Shown: positions 9,384 through 18,846, numbered from the stretch's first letter. The stretch is 64,000 nucleotides of DNA from Verrucomicrobiota bacterium (GCA_023416735.1 JAEZGX010000012.1:124001-188000), one strand, 5' to 3'. Numbers and translations are program-made. Notes: a model not told the origin generated them from the letters alone.

Positions 9384-10415
9384 ATGGCCACCACGCTTTT
9401 CACTCAGAACACCATCGCCTGCATTTGGGACTTCGACAAGACTCTTATCCCCGAATACATGCAGTCGCCGCTCTTTCGTCGTTACGCGATCGACGAAACC
9501 AACTTCTGGGAGGAGACGAACAAACTCGCCGAGCACTACCGCCGCCGCGGTTATCACCTCTCGCCGGAAATCAGCTATCTCAACCATCTGCTCACCTATG
9601 TTCTGGCCGGTCCGATGGCCGGCTTGAATAACAAGATCCTCCGGGAGTGTGGAAAGGAAATCGAGTTCTACCCGGGACTGCCGGAGTTCTTCGGACGCGC
9701 CAAGAAGTTCGCCCGCGAGAAACCCGAATACGAGAAACACGACATCGCGCTCGAGCATTACGTCGTAAGCACGGGCATCGCCCCGATGATCCGAGGGAGC
9801 GCCATCGCCCCGCACGTCGACGGCGTCTGGGCCTGCGAATTCATCGAAAACCCGCTCCAGCCCGGCTTTCTCAAACAGAAAGAGCTCCCCATCGAAGACA
9901 CCGCCGCCATCGCGCAGATCGGCATGGTCATCGATAACACCACCAAGACGCGCGCGATCTTTGAGATCAACAAGGGCACCAACAAGAACCCTGCCATCGA
10001 GGTAAATTCGAAGATGGCCGCGGAGGACCGACGTATCCCTTTTCAGAATATGATCTACATCGCCGATGGCCCGAGCGATGTCCCCAGCTTCTCCGTCGTC
10101 AAATCCGGCGGCGGCAAAGCTTACGCCGTTTACAATCCCGAGAAGTCGGAAGAGTTCGCGCAAAACGATCGCTTGCTCCAGTCCGGCCGCATCCACGGCT
10201 ACGGTCCCGCCGACTACACGGAAAAAAGCAGCACGTCACAGTGGCTGCGCATGCACATTCACCAGATCTGCGACCGCATCGTCGCCGATCGAGAAGCCGC
10301 GGTCGCGTTAAAGGCTTCGAAGCCCCCCCGCCACCTCAACGCCACCGCCGAAGAGCTCGCCGCCCGTCGCTTAGCGAAGATTCCCAAGCAGCAATCCTTT
10401 CTTGAGGAAAGCTGA
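9384..10415 (+). CDS. HAD-superfamily phosphatase-like hydrolase
   Basis: 343-residue cytoplasmic hydrolase. Motif I is DFDKT (Asp16, Asp18), motif II is VVSTG (Ser129) and motif IV is IADGPSDVPS (Asp228, Asp232). The order and spacing recall phosphoserine phosphatase-like HAD enzymes, but the protein is longer, with a large cap inserted between motifs I and II and an extra basic C-terminal tail (residues 300-343). The substrate cannot be told. It is divergent from prfA, with 112 bases between starts, and is followed by a strong bidirectional hairpin. Confidence 0.82.
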   Translation: MATTLFTQNTIACIWDFDKTLIPEYMQSPLFRRYAIDETNFWEETNKLAEHYRRRGYHLSPEISYLNHLLTYVLAGPMAGLNNKILRECGKEIEFYPGLPEFFGRAKKFAREKPEYEKHDIALEHYVVSTGIAPMIRGSAIAPHVDGVWACEFIENPLQPGFLKQKELPIEDTAAIAQIGMVIDNTTKTRAIFEINKGTNKNPAIEVNSKMAAEDRRIPFQNMIYIADGPSDVPSFSVVKSGGGKAYAVYNPEKSEEFAQNDRLLQSGRIHGYGPADYTEKSSTSQWLRMHIHQICDRIVADREAAVALKASKPPRHLNATAEELAARRLAKIPKQQSFLEES

Positions 10416-10456
10416 GCCAAGGAATAGCGGGCCCCGCGCCCGTTGTATTTTGAAGC

Positions 10457-10486
10457 AAAAAAAAGCGCCGCTCGAAAGCGGCGCTT
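10457..10486 (-). terminator. Rho-independent terminator, probably bidirectional
   Basis: A 10-bp perfect stem (aagcgccgct / agcggcgctt) with a cgaa tetraloop at 10463-10486. Read on the minus strand it ends in an eight-T run, 15 bases after the FecR-domain gene stop. It also lies about 45 bases after the convergent HAD gene, so it can serve both. Confidence 0.9.
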
Positions 10487-10501
10487 GAAGTTTTCAACAC
10501 C

Positions 10502-11803
10502 TCACAGACCGGAGCCGCTCGGGCTCACCGTCACCGGCGGGAGGACCGGATCCGTTGGCGGCGTTACGATCTGAGTCGAAGGAGGGTCTCCTGGCGTAGG
10601 CGACGCGGGCGGAGGCGTTACTTGCACAATCGTTGGCGCGGGCGTGTTCACGACAACCTGCTGCTGTTGGACCGCTTGCGCCATACCTTGCTGGGAACCC
10701 GAATTGACCGCGTTAATAATCGATTGCGCTACAGCTGAATCAGCAGAGGAATTGCTCCCCGCGAGCGCTGCTTGTGCGATAGCCTGCAAAGCTTGGCTCG
10801 CCGCGTTCGCGCCCGCTGTAGCAGCCGCGGCTACATCTTGACCGCTTGCCGTGGCCGCAGCAACAGCCTCAGCAACCTTCGTCTGCACCACCGCATTAGC
10901 CGCTGCTTGACTGATATTGGTTGCTGCTCCCGGATTCGCCCGGACGGCAGCCTCGGTAATTGCAGCTATCGCGGCGGTATTACCGCCAGTTGCCGACGTG
11001 CTGGACGAAGCCGCGGCCACAGCCGTTTGCGTGAATTCCGCCGCACGCGCCGGGGCCGCCGACGCTGCCGCATTCACTACGGCTGCGAGCACCGCCGTCG
11101 CAGTATCCGAGCCACCTGCAGCACTCGTATTAGCTGCTACGTTGTCTGCCACCGCTTGCACGGCCTCCTGCAACAGCTGTTCGACGGAAAGCCCCGTCTG
11201 GCCCGAGGCCGCGATCGCCGCGGCGATTGTCGAAACCGTATCAGAATCGCCGGCCACAGCCATCCCGACCGGGATGTCGACCGTCACTCCATTACCAAGA
11301 TTTATCGTCACCGCGCCGCTCAGCGTGGCCACCGTCGTGCCGCTGATGTTGACGGACACGCCATAGACCGTCCCACGCGCCGCCGCTACACCTTTCGGCG
11401 TGCGCACGCCGTAGCGGTTGATTCCCTTCTTGGCCGGATCCAGCGTCGAAATGACATTTCCCTTCTTCAGATCGAGCAGGGCTTCCTGGCTGGTAACTAC
11501 GTCACCGTTCTTCGTGATCGCGAGCTTCTCCACCAGCACGACGGTGTTCTGTTCGATGGTCGCAACGACTCCGGGGAGAGTTTCCAAGTAAACCTGTCCA
11601 TCCGCGGCGGTCGTGACCAACGCCCCCTCCGGGATCGTCATGCCACTCGTGAGCGGCTGCGCCGAGGTCGATCCAGGCAGTTGCACTTGAACGGAGCCCG
11701 TGACCTTCACGACCTTCGCTTCGTGCGCGCTGAGCGGCACCGCGAGCCCCCCTGCGAACAAGCAGAGGAACGTAAAAACCTGCAGTATCTTTAACGATTT
11801 CAT
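10502..11803 (-). CDS. Secreted FecR-domain protein with Ala-rich low-complexity region
   Basis: 433-residue exported protein. The signal peptide (MKSLKILQVFTFLCLFAGG..., about 27 residues) leads into a FecR-type beta domain (residues 35-165: VTGSVQVQLPG, GVRTPKGVAAARGTVYGV). A long Ala/Ser/Gln-rich segment follows (about 190-365) and then a Pro/Thr/Val tail. Here the FecR domain is not an anti-sigma regulator: there is no transmembrane anchor and no DUF4880 head. An in-frame upstream ATG at 11902 would add 33 residues, but the 11803 ATG begins a clean signal peptide. It is the last gene of a minus-strand block with the CHASE2 cyclase, a recurring FecR/CHASE2 pairing, so a sensory or ligand-presenting role is inferred. 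Confidence 0.8.
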   Translation of the reverse strand: MKSLKILQVFTFLCLFAGGLAVPLSAHEAKVVKVTGSVQVQLPGSTSAQPLTSGMTIPEGALVTTAADGQVYLETLPGVVATIEQNTVVLVEKLAITKNGDVVTSQEALLDLKKGNVISTLDPAKKGINRYGVRTPKGVAAARGTVYGVSVNISGTTVATLSGAVTINLGNGVTVDIPVGMAVAGDSDTVSTIAAAIAASGQTGLSVEQLLQEAVQAVADNVAANTSAAGGSDTATAVLAAVVNAAASAAPARAAEFTQTAVAAASSSTSATGGNTAAIAAITEAAVRANPGAATNISQAAANAVVQTKVAEAVAAATASGQDVAAAATAGANAASQALQAIAQAALAGSNSSADSAVAQSIINAVNSGSQQGMAQAVQQQQVVVNTPAPTIVQVTPPPASPTPGDPPSTQIVTPPTDPVLPPVTVSPSGSGL

Positions 11804-11907
11804 GAGCTGGTGTGTAGAGGGATTTCCCTGAGGGATTGCGGGGAATATCCCGCTGCGCCAGATCATGGCAACGCCTAATTTGGGCGAAACGGCTGCTTGC
11901 ATGCCCC

Positions 11908-13887
11908 CTACTCGCCTACGAGTTCAAACACCTCCACCGCCGCCGCTTTTCCCTTCACCCTCAACGCCCCGCACGCACGCGTCTTGAATTGGTCTCCCAG
12001 CAACCTTGGCAGTGTCTCTCCCACAAGCACTTCGGTGCCCTGCTCCTTGTTCAAGCTCTCCAACCGTGATGCCAGATTCACCACGTCGCCGATTGCCGAA
12101 AACTCCATCCGCCGCGGCGAACCAATATTTCCCACCAACACGACTCCATGATTTAATCCGACGCCCATCCGAAACTCGGGCTTCCCCGCCGCTCGCCAGG
12201 CTTCGTTCATCTCTCGCAAGGTCCGCTGCATCGCCAACGCCGCCCGCGCCGCTCGTCGCGCATCGCTTTCTATTCCCTCGCTATCCAAGTCGCCCCACAC
12301 CGCCATGACGGCATCGCCGATGAACTTGTGCAGCGTGCCGCCTTCCCGGTGAATGCACTCCACCATCGCCGCGAGATACTCGTTCAACTGCCCCACCAGT
12401 TCCTGATCGCCCATTCGCTCGGTCAGGCTCGTGAAGTCGCGCAGGTCCGAGAATAACACCGTCACCGGTCGTCGCTCGCTGCTGACCGCCGCGATACTCC
12501 GCCCGTCCTTCATCATCTTCGCCAACAGCTCCGGCGACAAATACGCGCCAAACATCTTCTTCACTTGCTCACGCGCCTTTTGCTCCCGCCGCACCCGTCC
12601 GCCAATCACGACAAACTGCAACGCCCCAAACCCCAGCACGGGCCACCACAGCGGCAACCACAGGCTCCACTGCACCCACGCGCCGAAACACGCCGCGACG
12701 TAACCAGCCGCGCTCACCACCCCAAAGACCGCCATCGCCCACACCGATCGTCTCAGTCCGATCGCCAGGCCCGCATACCCCCACACCAGCCCGCCCAACA
12801 ACACCGCCCACGGCGGGGCTCTTCGCGCCAGATCGTTCGCGAGCACATTGTTCACGAGGTTGGCGTGCACGAGCACGAGCGGCGAAAGGGGGCTTCGCTG
12901 CGTCGGACCTGCGTCGGCTTTCCCCACGACGCTCTGCCCAATGAAAACAACCCCGCCTGCCAACGCTGGCATCTCCGGTTCGCCCGTCTGCTGCACAAAA
13001 CGTTCGTCCAGTTTGAACAGCGCTTCCACGTAATTCATCGCCGCAAAATCCAAGCCCACCTCCGCCTGATCGTAGCGATAATTCAGCAGAAACCTCCCCG
13101 CCGTATTCACCGGCAGTAGCAATTCACCGCGCGCCGCGGTGGGTAAATACACCGCATCGCCGAGTTCCACCCGCACGTCTTCCGGCTCCACGTCGAAAAA
13201 CGCCATCAAGGTCTGCAGCGCCAGCGAGGGATAAACTTCGTTGCCGACTCGCACCACCAACGGGATCTCCCGCCGCACGCCATCGCCGCCGGGCGGCGTA
13301 TCCACAAAACCATACCAGCTCGTCGCCCGCAGCGCCGGAAACGGCAAGAGCGCGTGCGTATCTCCCACCAATTCGCTCCGATCGCCGCGAACTTTCGACA
13401 GCGCCCGCGTCAGTCCCCCTCCCGCCGCGTCTCCTTCCACTGGATACGGATCGCTGACAGCTCCCGTGATCACGCGCGTCCGCGCACGCGCCGCCATTGC
13501 CGCCGCGCGCGCCATCTCTTCATCGCCGCCGCCTTCACGCGTCGCATCGAGGATCACGTCCCACGTGATAACCTTCGGCCCCGCGAGCGTCAGGAACTTG
13601 ATCATATCTCCATGCACGCCCCGGTCCGGCGGCCACGGCGCGAGATCTGCCTCCGTGGTATCCTCATAAAGAATGATCGAAATACGTGGATCCGGCGGCG
13701 GTTGATAACGCACTCGAAACACCGTTCGCCAATCCAGCGAGCGCCATTCAAGCCGACGCACGATCGTCCAATCGGCGAGCAACCACGCCGCGCCAAAACA
13801 CAACAGCGGCGCCAGCGGCACGCGCATCCACGAACGAAGAGCTGGACGCTTCATCCGCCGTGACGCTGGCAACTCGCCCGCAAACAA
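11908..13887 (-). CDS. CHASE2-domain membrane adenylate/guanylate cyclase
   Basis: 659-residue class III nucleotide cyclase with an extracytoplasmic CHASE2 sensor. Order: N-terminal transmembrane helix (about 25-45), CHASE2 (about 50-335, SIILYEDTTEADLAPWPP, ITWDVILD), two or three transmembrane helices (about 350-430), a short linker (FGAYLSPELLAKMM) and the catalytic domain (about 470-655). The metal-binding Asp residues are in LFSDLRDFT and FIGDAVMAVWG, and the GVGLNHG and IGDVVNLASRLE motifs are present, so it should be active. Substrate choice (ATP or GTP) was not determined. The start could also be the internal Met (MKRPALRSWM) 11 codons later. It lies between the lysozyme-like gene and the FecR-domain gene. 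Confidence 0.92.
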   Translation of the reverse strand: MFAGELPASRRMKRPALRSWMRVPLAPLLCFGAAWLLADWTIVRRLEWRSLDWRTVFRVRYQPPPDPRISIILYEDTTEADLAPWPPDRGVHGDMIKFLTLAGPKVITWDVILDATREGGGDEEMARAAAMAARARTRVITGAVSDPYPVEGDAAGGGLTRALSKVRGDRSELVGDTHALLPFPALRATSWYGFVDTPPGGDGVRREIPLVVRVGNEVYPSLALQTLMAFFDVEPEDVRVELGDAVYLPTAARGELLLPVNTAGRFLLNYRYDQAEVGLDFAAMNYVEALFKLDERFVQQTGEPEMPALAGGVVFIGQSVVGKADAGPTQRSPLSPLVLVHANLVNNVLANDLARRAPPWAVLLGGLVWGYAGLAIGLRRSVWAMAVFGVVSAAGYVAACFGAWVQWSLWLPLWWPVLGFGALQFVVIGGRVRREQKAREQVKKMFGAYLSPELLAKMMKDGRSIAAVSSERRPVTVLFSDLRDFTSLTERMGDQELVGQLNEYLAAMVECIHREGGTLHKFIGDAVMAVWGDLDSEGIESDARRAARAALAMQRTLREMNEAWRAAGKPEFRMGVGLNHGVVLVGNIGSPRRMEFSAIGDVVNLASRLESLNKEQGTEVLVGETLPRLLGDQFKTRACGALRVKGKAAAVEVFELVGE

Positions 13888-13950
13888 CCAAGCGCTTTTC
13901 GCTTCGTCAGCGCCGGTCAGGAGCCGCCCGCAATCTACACGCCTGCCACG

Positions 13951-14451
13951 CTACGGCGTCGCCGCCACCCGTTGCGCCCGCTCCGACACGAGATTGTTCA
14001 CGCGTTCCGCGTAATTGTGGGCCGCCTTCGAAGCTCGCCCTTGCACCGTCGCACTCAATCCGCCGTTCCACGCCAGCGCGATGTTGTAAGGCGTCGCCGG
14101 CAATCCGTTCCGCACCAACCCTCGCTTCACCCACTCGTAATGCTTCAACGCCACCTGCTCGGAGGCGTCCCGCTCGACCGCTCGTTCAAACGGCATGTCC
14201 GTATGCATTCGCCACGTGACCCGACGAAACTGATACACGCCCAACTCGCCGTGCTTTCCCGGTCGCGCTGTGTTGCGCGGATTCTCCACCGCCCGAATCG
14301 CCTCGAGCGTCTCCGCTCGCATCGCTGCGCGCGCCGTTCCCGGCGAAATCCCTAACACCATCATAGCCGCCCCGCCCAGCAGCAGCAGCCGTCGAGATCC
14401 CAGAACACTCAGGCGGGTTTTCACGCGGCTCCCTGACCGCCGTGCCTGCAC
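13951..14451 (-). CDS. Exported lysozyme/transglycosylase-like protein
   Basis: 166-residue protein with an N-terminal signal (hydrophobic stretch LLLLGGAAMMVLGIS, residues 22-36, cleavage near ARAA). The mature part (AIRAVENPRNTARPGKHGE, GVYQFRRVTW, NIALAWNGG) has the pattern of small SLT/lysozyme-fold enzymes: a candidate catalytic Glu in AVEN, a G-YQ-F/W motif and an AWNGG motif near the end. Cleavage of peptidoglycan is inferred. The start may be the internal GTG ten codons later (VKTRLSVLG). It is the first gene of the minus-strand block with the CHASE2 cyclase and FecR-domain protein, 63 bases upstream of the cyclase. Confidence 0.72.
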   Translation of the reverse strand: MQARRSGSRVKTRLSVLGSRRLLLLGGAAMMVLGISPGTARAAMRAETLEAIRAVENPRNTARPGKHGELGVYQFRRVTWRMHTDMPFERAVERDASEQVALKHYEWVKRGLVRNGLPATPYNIALAWNGGLSATVQGRASKAAHNYAERVNNLVSERAQRVAATP

Positions 14452-14607
14452 TTCGGTTCAAAACCGCCACCAACTTTTCCCGGAAAATCGGGGGAACTCC
14501 GGTGTTCGCGCGAAACGCACGACTCCGACAGCTCTCCTCCCGCCACATTTGTCTGGACACAACTGCACTTTCCTCACGATCCCTCCTCGCCCCACCCCAC
14601 CCCTTTC

Positions 14608-15159
14608 GTGAGCCCCCCCGACTCCGAATACGCCCGCTGGTTTGCCGAAGAAGTTCACCCGCACGAGGCATCGCTTCGTGCCTACCTTCGCGGGATGTTT
14701 CCCGGTCTTCGTGACGTCGACGATCTCATCCAGGAATCCTACACGCGTCTGCTGCGAGCGAAACAGGCCGGCCGCGTCACCTACGCGAAAGCCTTCCTTT
14801 TCGCGACTGCACGCAACGCCGCCCTCGATCTCTTCCGCCGCCGAAAAATTGTTTCCATCGACTCCGTAGGCGATTTGTCCGCGCTGTCCGTCCTAGAAGA
14901 GAGCCCCAGTGCCGCCGATACCATCAACAAACAACAGGAGCTCGAGCTGCTCGCTCAAGCCGTTCGCACGCTGCCCGACCGTTGCCGGCAGGTGCTCACG
15001 CTTCGCCTGCTGTATGGACTTTCCCACAAGGAAATCGCCTCCGAGCTCCGCATTTCCGAACACACGGTCAAGGCGCAGCTCGCCAAAGGCATGCGTCGAT
15101 GCGCCGCCTTTTTCGAAGAACGCGGCCTGCTTCCGTCCACCCGAAAGGATCCTTCGTGA
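14608..15159 (+). CDS. ECF-type RNA polymerase sigma factor
   Basis: 183-residue sigma-70 family factor. Region 2 (VDDLIQESYTRLLRAK, near residue 40) and region 4 (LPDRCRQVLTLRLLYGLS followed by KEIASELRISEHTVK, about 115-165) are separated by a short linker, the ECF layout. It most resembles FecI-like factors. The start is a GTG at 14608. Its stop overlaps the GTG of the next gene by four bases (gtga), so it is translationally coupled to the FecR regulator. It is expected to direct transcription of the receptor gene at 16301. Confidence 0.93.
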   Translation: MSPPDSEYARWFAEEVHPHEASLRAYLRGMFPGLRDVDDLIQESYTRLLRAKQAGRVTYAKAFLFATARNAALDLFRRRKIVSIDSVGDLSALSVLEESPSAADTINKQQELELLAQAVRTLPDRCRQVLTLRLLYGLSHKEIASELRISEHTVKAQLAKGMRRCAAFFEERGLLPSTRKDPS

Positions 15160-16193
15160 GAACCTTTCCTCGTAAACGCCCGTCCGACGACGACACCATC
15201 GAAAGCCGCGCCGCCGCGTGGCTCGTCGAGCGCGACGAGGGTCTGTCTCCCAACCGCCAGCGCGATTTTGAAGCGTGGTGCGCCGCCGATTCTCGTCACG
15301 CCGCCGCCGTCGCGCGCCTCGAAGCCGCGTGGTCCGCCCTCCTCCCGCTTCGCGATTATCGTCCGAGCGCCCGTGTCCACCCTGATCCCGACATTCTCGC
15401 GCCGCGACGTCCTGCCCGCGTGCTCGCCTCGCCGCGTCTTCTCCTGCTGGCCGCCGCCGCAGCCGTCGCGATCGTAGCATTCTGGCAGTGGCCGCACGCC
15501 CCATCTCCCACGCCCCTCGCCCCGGGCGAAACCTACTCCACCACCGTCGGCGGTTACGAACGCGTCACGCTTTCCGATGGCTCCGTGCTTCAGCTCAACG
15601 ACAGCAGCGAGGTCCGTGTCCAGTTTACGGATACGGAGCGACGCGTTCATCTGCTTCGCGGACAAGCCCACTTCACCGTGGCCAAAAACAAATTCCGCCC
15701 TTTCCTCGTCTCCACGCCGTCCGTGGCGGTCCGCGCCGTCGGCACCGCCTTCGACGTTCGCTTGGGAGCCAACGAAGTGGAAGTCCTCGTCACCGAGGGC
15801 ACCGTTCAACTCGATCGCAACGCATCACACCGTTCCCTCACCGAGTCATCGAGCGCTCCCCTCGTGAACGCCGGTTGGCGCGCGATCGTTGCCCACGAAT
15901 CCTCGATCGCCCCCACCTTCACGCCAGTCGATCCTGCCGCGCTCCACGAAGCGCTCTCCTGGCAGGGACCGCGCCTCGTGTTCGTCGAAACGCCGCTCGC
16001 GGACGTGATCGCTCAGTTCAACCGGCGTAATCAGATCCAAATTTCGCTCGGCGATCCTTCGCTCGCTCGGCTCCCTGTCGGCGGAAGTTTCCGCGCCGAA
16101 AATGTCGACGCATTCATTCGCCTCCTCACCAGTTCCGGCGAAATCACCGCCGACTATTTGGGCGACCGCGTCATCCTGCACCCCGTCCGCTAA
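15156..16193 (+). CDS. FecR-type anti-sigma/regulatory membrane protein
   Basis: 345-residue single-pass inner-membrane protein. The cytoplasmic head (residues 10-65, AAAWLVERDEGLSPNRQ, DUF4880 type) binds sigma, a transmembrane helix follows (LLLLAAAAAVAIVAFW, about 90-108), then the periplasmic FecR domain (about 125-215, VTLSDGSVLQLNDSS, VRAVGTAFDVRLG) and a C-terminal DUF4974/STN-like domain (VETPLADVIAQFNRRNQ). It should receive the signal from the receptor's STN domain and release the sigma factor. The start is the GTG overlapping the sigma gene stop. The reading frame is open further upstream, but that part is antisense or out of frame with the sigma gene. Confidence 0.92.
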   Translation: MRTFPRKRPSDDDTIESRAAAWLVERDEGLSPNRQRDFEAWCAADSRHAAAVARLEAAWSALLPLRDYRPSARVHPDPDILAPRRPARVLASPRLLLLAAAAAVAIVAFWQWPHAPSPTPLAPGETYSTTVGGYERVTLSDGSVLQLNDSSEVRVQFTDTERRVHLLRGQAHFTVAKNKFRPFLVSTPSVAVRAVGTAFDVRLGANEVEVLVTEGTVQLDRNASHRSLTESSSAPLVNAGWRAIVAHESSIAPTFTPVDPAALHEALSWQGPRLVFVETPLADVIAQFNRRNQIQISLGDPSLARLPVGGSFRAENVDAFIRLLTSSGEITADYLGDRVILHPVR

Positions 16194-16300
16194 CCGCGGG
16201 CGCCGCTTGCGCGCGAAACGAAAACTCCTCGCGCCGCATAACCATCTTTCGCCGCTGCTTCGTCTACCTCACTGACGAGCCTCCCACGCTTTCGCTATTC

Positions 16301-18781
16301 ATGCGTCGCCACTCAGACCTCCGCCGCTTGACGCCCCTCCGCGCCCGCTGGTCTCTGCTGTTCGTCACTGCCGCCACACTGCTGCTGAGCCAAGTCACGA
16401 TCTCGGCCGCTCCTAAATCCTTCAACATCCCCCGCGGCGACGCCGCCACCACGCTGCCGAAATTCGTCGAGCAATCCGGCGAGCAGGTCGTTTATCTCGT
16501 CAACAACGTCCGCGGCGCCACCACCCACGCGGTCCGCGGCGAATTCGAAGCTCGCGCCGCCCTCGATCGCATGCTCGCCGGCACCGAGCTCTACGCCGTG
16601 CAAGACGAACGCACCCCCGCGCTCGTCATCAACCGCCGCGCAACCGCTCACCAAAGCAGCTCCACCGTCCGCCCAAACGCCCCTGCTTCCGCGGCCCCGC
16701 ACATTCCCACAAACCACAACTCTCCCGCCGACGACATCGTTCGCCTCCCTTCCTTCACCGTGCAGTCCGGCCGCGATGTCAGCTACGTCGGCCAACAAGC
16801 ACTCTCCACCACCCGCACCGGCGTCGAACTCCTCGATCTCGCCCAATCCGTGAAGGTCATCAACCGCGCCTTGATCGACGATCTCAATCCCTCGCTCGTC
16901 GTCGACACGCTCAAATACGTCGGCGGCGGCCAAGCCGGAAATATCAACTTCGCCGACGACCGTTTCGTTCTCCGCGGCTTCAACAGCCCCGCCGACCTCG
17001 GCGATTTCGTCGACGGCTTCCGCGGCAAAACCGATTCCAACACCGACACCGCGCTCATCGAACGCCTCGAAATCATCAAGGGCCCCTCCGCCATCTTCGT
17101 CGCCAACGGCCCCGTAGGCGGCGTCATCAACAAAATCATCAAAGGCCCCGTCTCCTACGATCTCCGCTCGCTCAAAGTTCAAGTCGGACGCTGGGACGGC
17201 AACCGCGCCGAGATCGATCTCGGCGGTCCCGTCACGCGCGACGGGAAACTTCTCTACCGCCTCGTCCTCGCCGGCCAGTCCGCCTGCGGCTACTACGACG
17301 AAACCTTCTCCAATCGCGTCATCTTCGCCCCGTCCCTCGCCTACGACTTCAACGAACACTCCCGCGTCACGCTCAAATACAATTTCCTCCTGTATCGATT
17401 TTCCTCCTACAACGGCCTGCCGTTCGACGAACGCACCGGCCGCCGGCTCGACCTCGACCCTCGCCGCCACTTCGGCGAACGATCTCCCCGCAATTGGCGC
17501 AAGGACATCATCCACCGCGCCTTTCTCGAATATACCAACCGCTTGAACGACAACCTCGCGATCCGCCTCGCGGGGTTTGCTAATTATAATAACGCCGCCC
17601 GCATCGAGTCGGTAAACGGCAGTTCGATCCCGCCCAGTTTTACCGCCGGCAACCTCATTAACCGCAGCACCACCGCCCAGGATCGCGAACATCACCGCCG
17701 CCAGTTCCAAGCCGATCTGGTCGCCACCTTCGACACCGGCTTCGCGAGCCACCGCCTTCTCGTCGGCGGCGACTGGGGCGACGCCCCCGACATCGTCGCA
17801 AGCTTCAACGGCACCAGCGCCCCCATCGATCCGTTCCGCCACCACTACGCCGCCGGCGCCATCGTCGACACGTCGGCGCCCACCAACAAAACCCGCACCA
17901 ACAATCGCCAGCTAAAAGGCTTCGTCCTGGAAACCCTCAGCCTCGCCCACGGCCGAGTTCTTCTCTCCGCGGGCCTCTCGCGCGTGAAAGCCCGCACGTC
18001 CTCGCGCAATTTCGTCACTGACACCAGCACGCCTCAGCTCTCCGTCACCGAAAACCTCCGCCAATACGGCGCCGTCCTCAAAGTCACGCCCGCGCTTTCG
18101 CTCTTCGCCGGATTCAACGAAAACTTCGCCCCCAATTTCACCGCTCAAGGCCAGGTGCTCCCCAGCCAGATCGGCGAACAAACTGAAATCGGCATCAAGA
18201 CCGACCTCCTCGGCGGACGTCTCGCCATGAGCATCGCCGCCTTCGACATCCAACAAGCCAACGTTCCCGTCCTCTCCTTCCCGCAAACCATGCCGCCGAG
18301 CTTCATTCTCGTGCCGGGCCAAACGTCCGAGGGCTGGGACGCCGACATCGCTTGGGAAGCGACCAAAAACATCGATCTCATCGCGACCTACGCGAACCTC
18401 ACCGCCCGCGCGCGCTCGCAAGCCAACTCCGCCGCCCCGGTCCTCATTAACCCGGTCAACAACGTCGCCGAGGAAACCTGGGGCCTCTGGTTCCGCTACA
18501 AGGTCACCGATGGCCCGATTAAAGGTCTCTCCGCCGGCCTCGGCCTCAGCCACCTCTCGCGTCGCGCGATCACCGACAACAGTAACGCCCGCGTTTACGG
18601 CTGGCTCGATCCATACACCACCACCGATGTCGCCCTCACTTACGACCGCGGCGCTTTTCGCTACGGCCTCAACATCGAAAATCTCGGCGACGTCGCCTAC
18701 GATGCCGCCGTCCGCAACCAGAGCATCATCGTCCCCGGCGCAGGCACCAACGTGAAAGCCTCCGTCACCTGGCGTTTCTAA
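16301..18781 (+). CDS. FecA-like TonB-dependent receptor with STN signalling domain
   Basis: 826-residue outer-membrane receptor. A signal sequence (about 1-35) is followed by an STN domain (KSFNIPRGDAATTLPKF, about 38-110), a Ser/Pro linker, a TonB box-like segment (IVRLPSFTVQSG), a plug (about 165-290, VLRGFNSPADLGDFVDGF, IIKGPSAIFVANGPVGGVIN) and a 22-strand-type barrel ending in VTWRF. The STN domain is what transducing receptors use to contact FecR, and the sigma/FecR genes lie directly upstream, so this is a cell-surface signalling system. A ferric siderophore is the likely ligand by family, but no Fur box was recognised. Terminator at 18810. Confidence 0.93.
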   Translation: MRRHSDLRRLTPLRARWSLLFVTAATLLLSQVTISAAPKSFNIPRGDAATTLPKFVEQSGEQVVYLVNNVRGATTHAVRGEFEARAALDRMLAGTELYAVQDERTPALVINRRATAHQSSSTVRPNAPASAAPHIPTNHNSPADDIVRLPSFTVQSGRDVSYVGQQALSTTRTGVELLDLAQSVKVINRALIDDLNPSLVVDTLKYVGGGQAGNINFADDRFVLRGFNSPADLGDFVDGFRGKTDSNTDTALIERLEIIKGPSAIFVANGPVGGVINKIIKGPVSYDLRSLKVQVGRWDGNRAEIDLGGPVTRDGKLLYRLVLAGQSACGYYDETFSNRVIFAPSLAYDFNEHSRVTLKYNFLLYRFSSYNGLPFDERTGRRLDLDPRRHFGERSPRNWRKDIIHRAFLEYTNRLNDNLAIRLAGFANYNNAARIESVNGSSIPPSFTAGNLINRSTTAQDREHHRRQFQADLVATFDTGFASHRLLVGGDWGDAPDIVASFNGTSAPIDPFRHHYAAGAIVDTSAPTNKTRTNNRQLKGFVLETLSLAHGRVLLSAGLSRVKARTSSRNFVTDTSTPQLSVTENLRQYGAVLKVTPALSLFAGFNENFAPNFTAQGQVLPSQIGEQTEIGIKTDLLGGRLAMSIAAFDIQQANVPVLSFPQTMPPSFILVPGQTSEGWDADIAWEATKNIDLIATYANLTARARSQANSAAPVLINPVNNVAEETWGLWFRYKVTDGPIKGLSAGLGLSHLSRRAITDNSNARVYGWLDPYTTTDVALTYDRGAFRYGLNIENLGDVAYDAAVRNQSIIVPGAGTNVKASVTWRF

Positions 18782-18809
18782 CTTTTGTCAGTCGATCGAT
18801 CATAGTGCT

Positions 18810-18846
18810 GAGCCGGCGGATTGGTCTCCGCCGGCTCTTTTTTTTC
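18810..18846 (+). terminator. Rho-independent terminator after FecA-like receptor
   Basis: An 11-bp perfect stem (gagccggcgga / tccgccggctc) with a 6-base loop, followed by an eight-T run, 29 bases after the receptor stop codon. Confidence 0.92.

Noticed and set aside
16313..17845. A 510-codon minus-strand open frame opposite the FecA-like receptor
   Set aside because: Glu/Val/Ala-rich shadow of a GC-rich gene; the plus-strand protein has STN, plug and barrel features.
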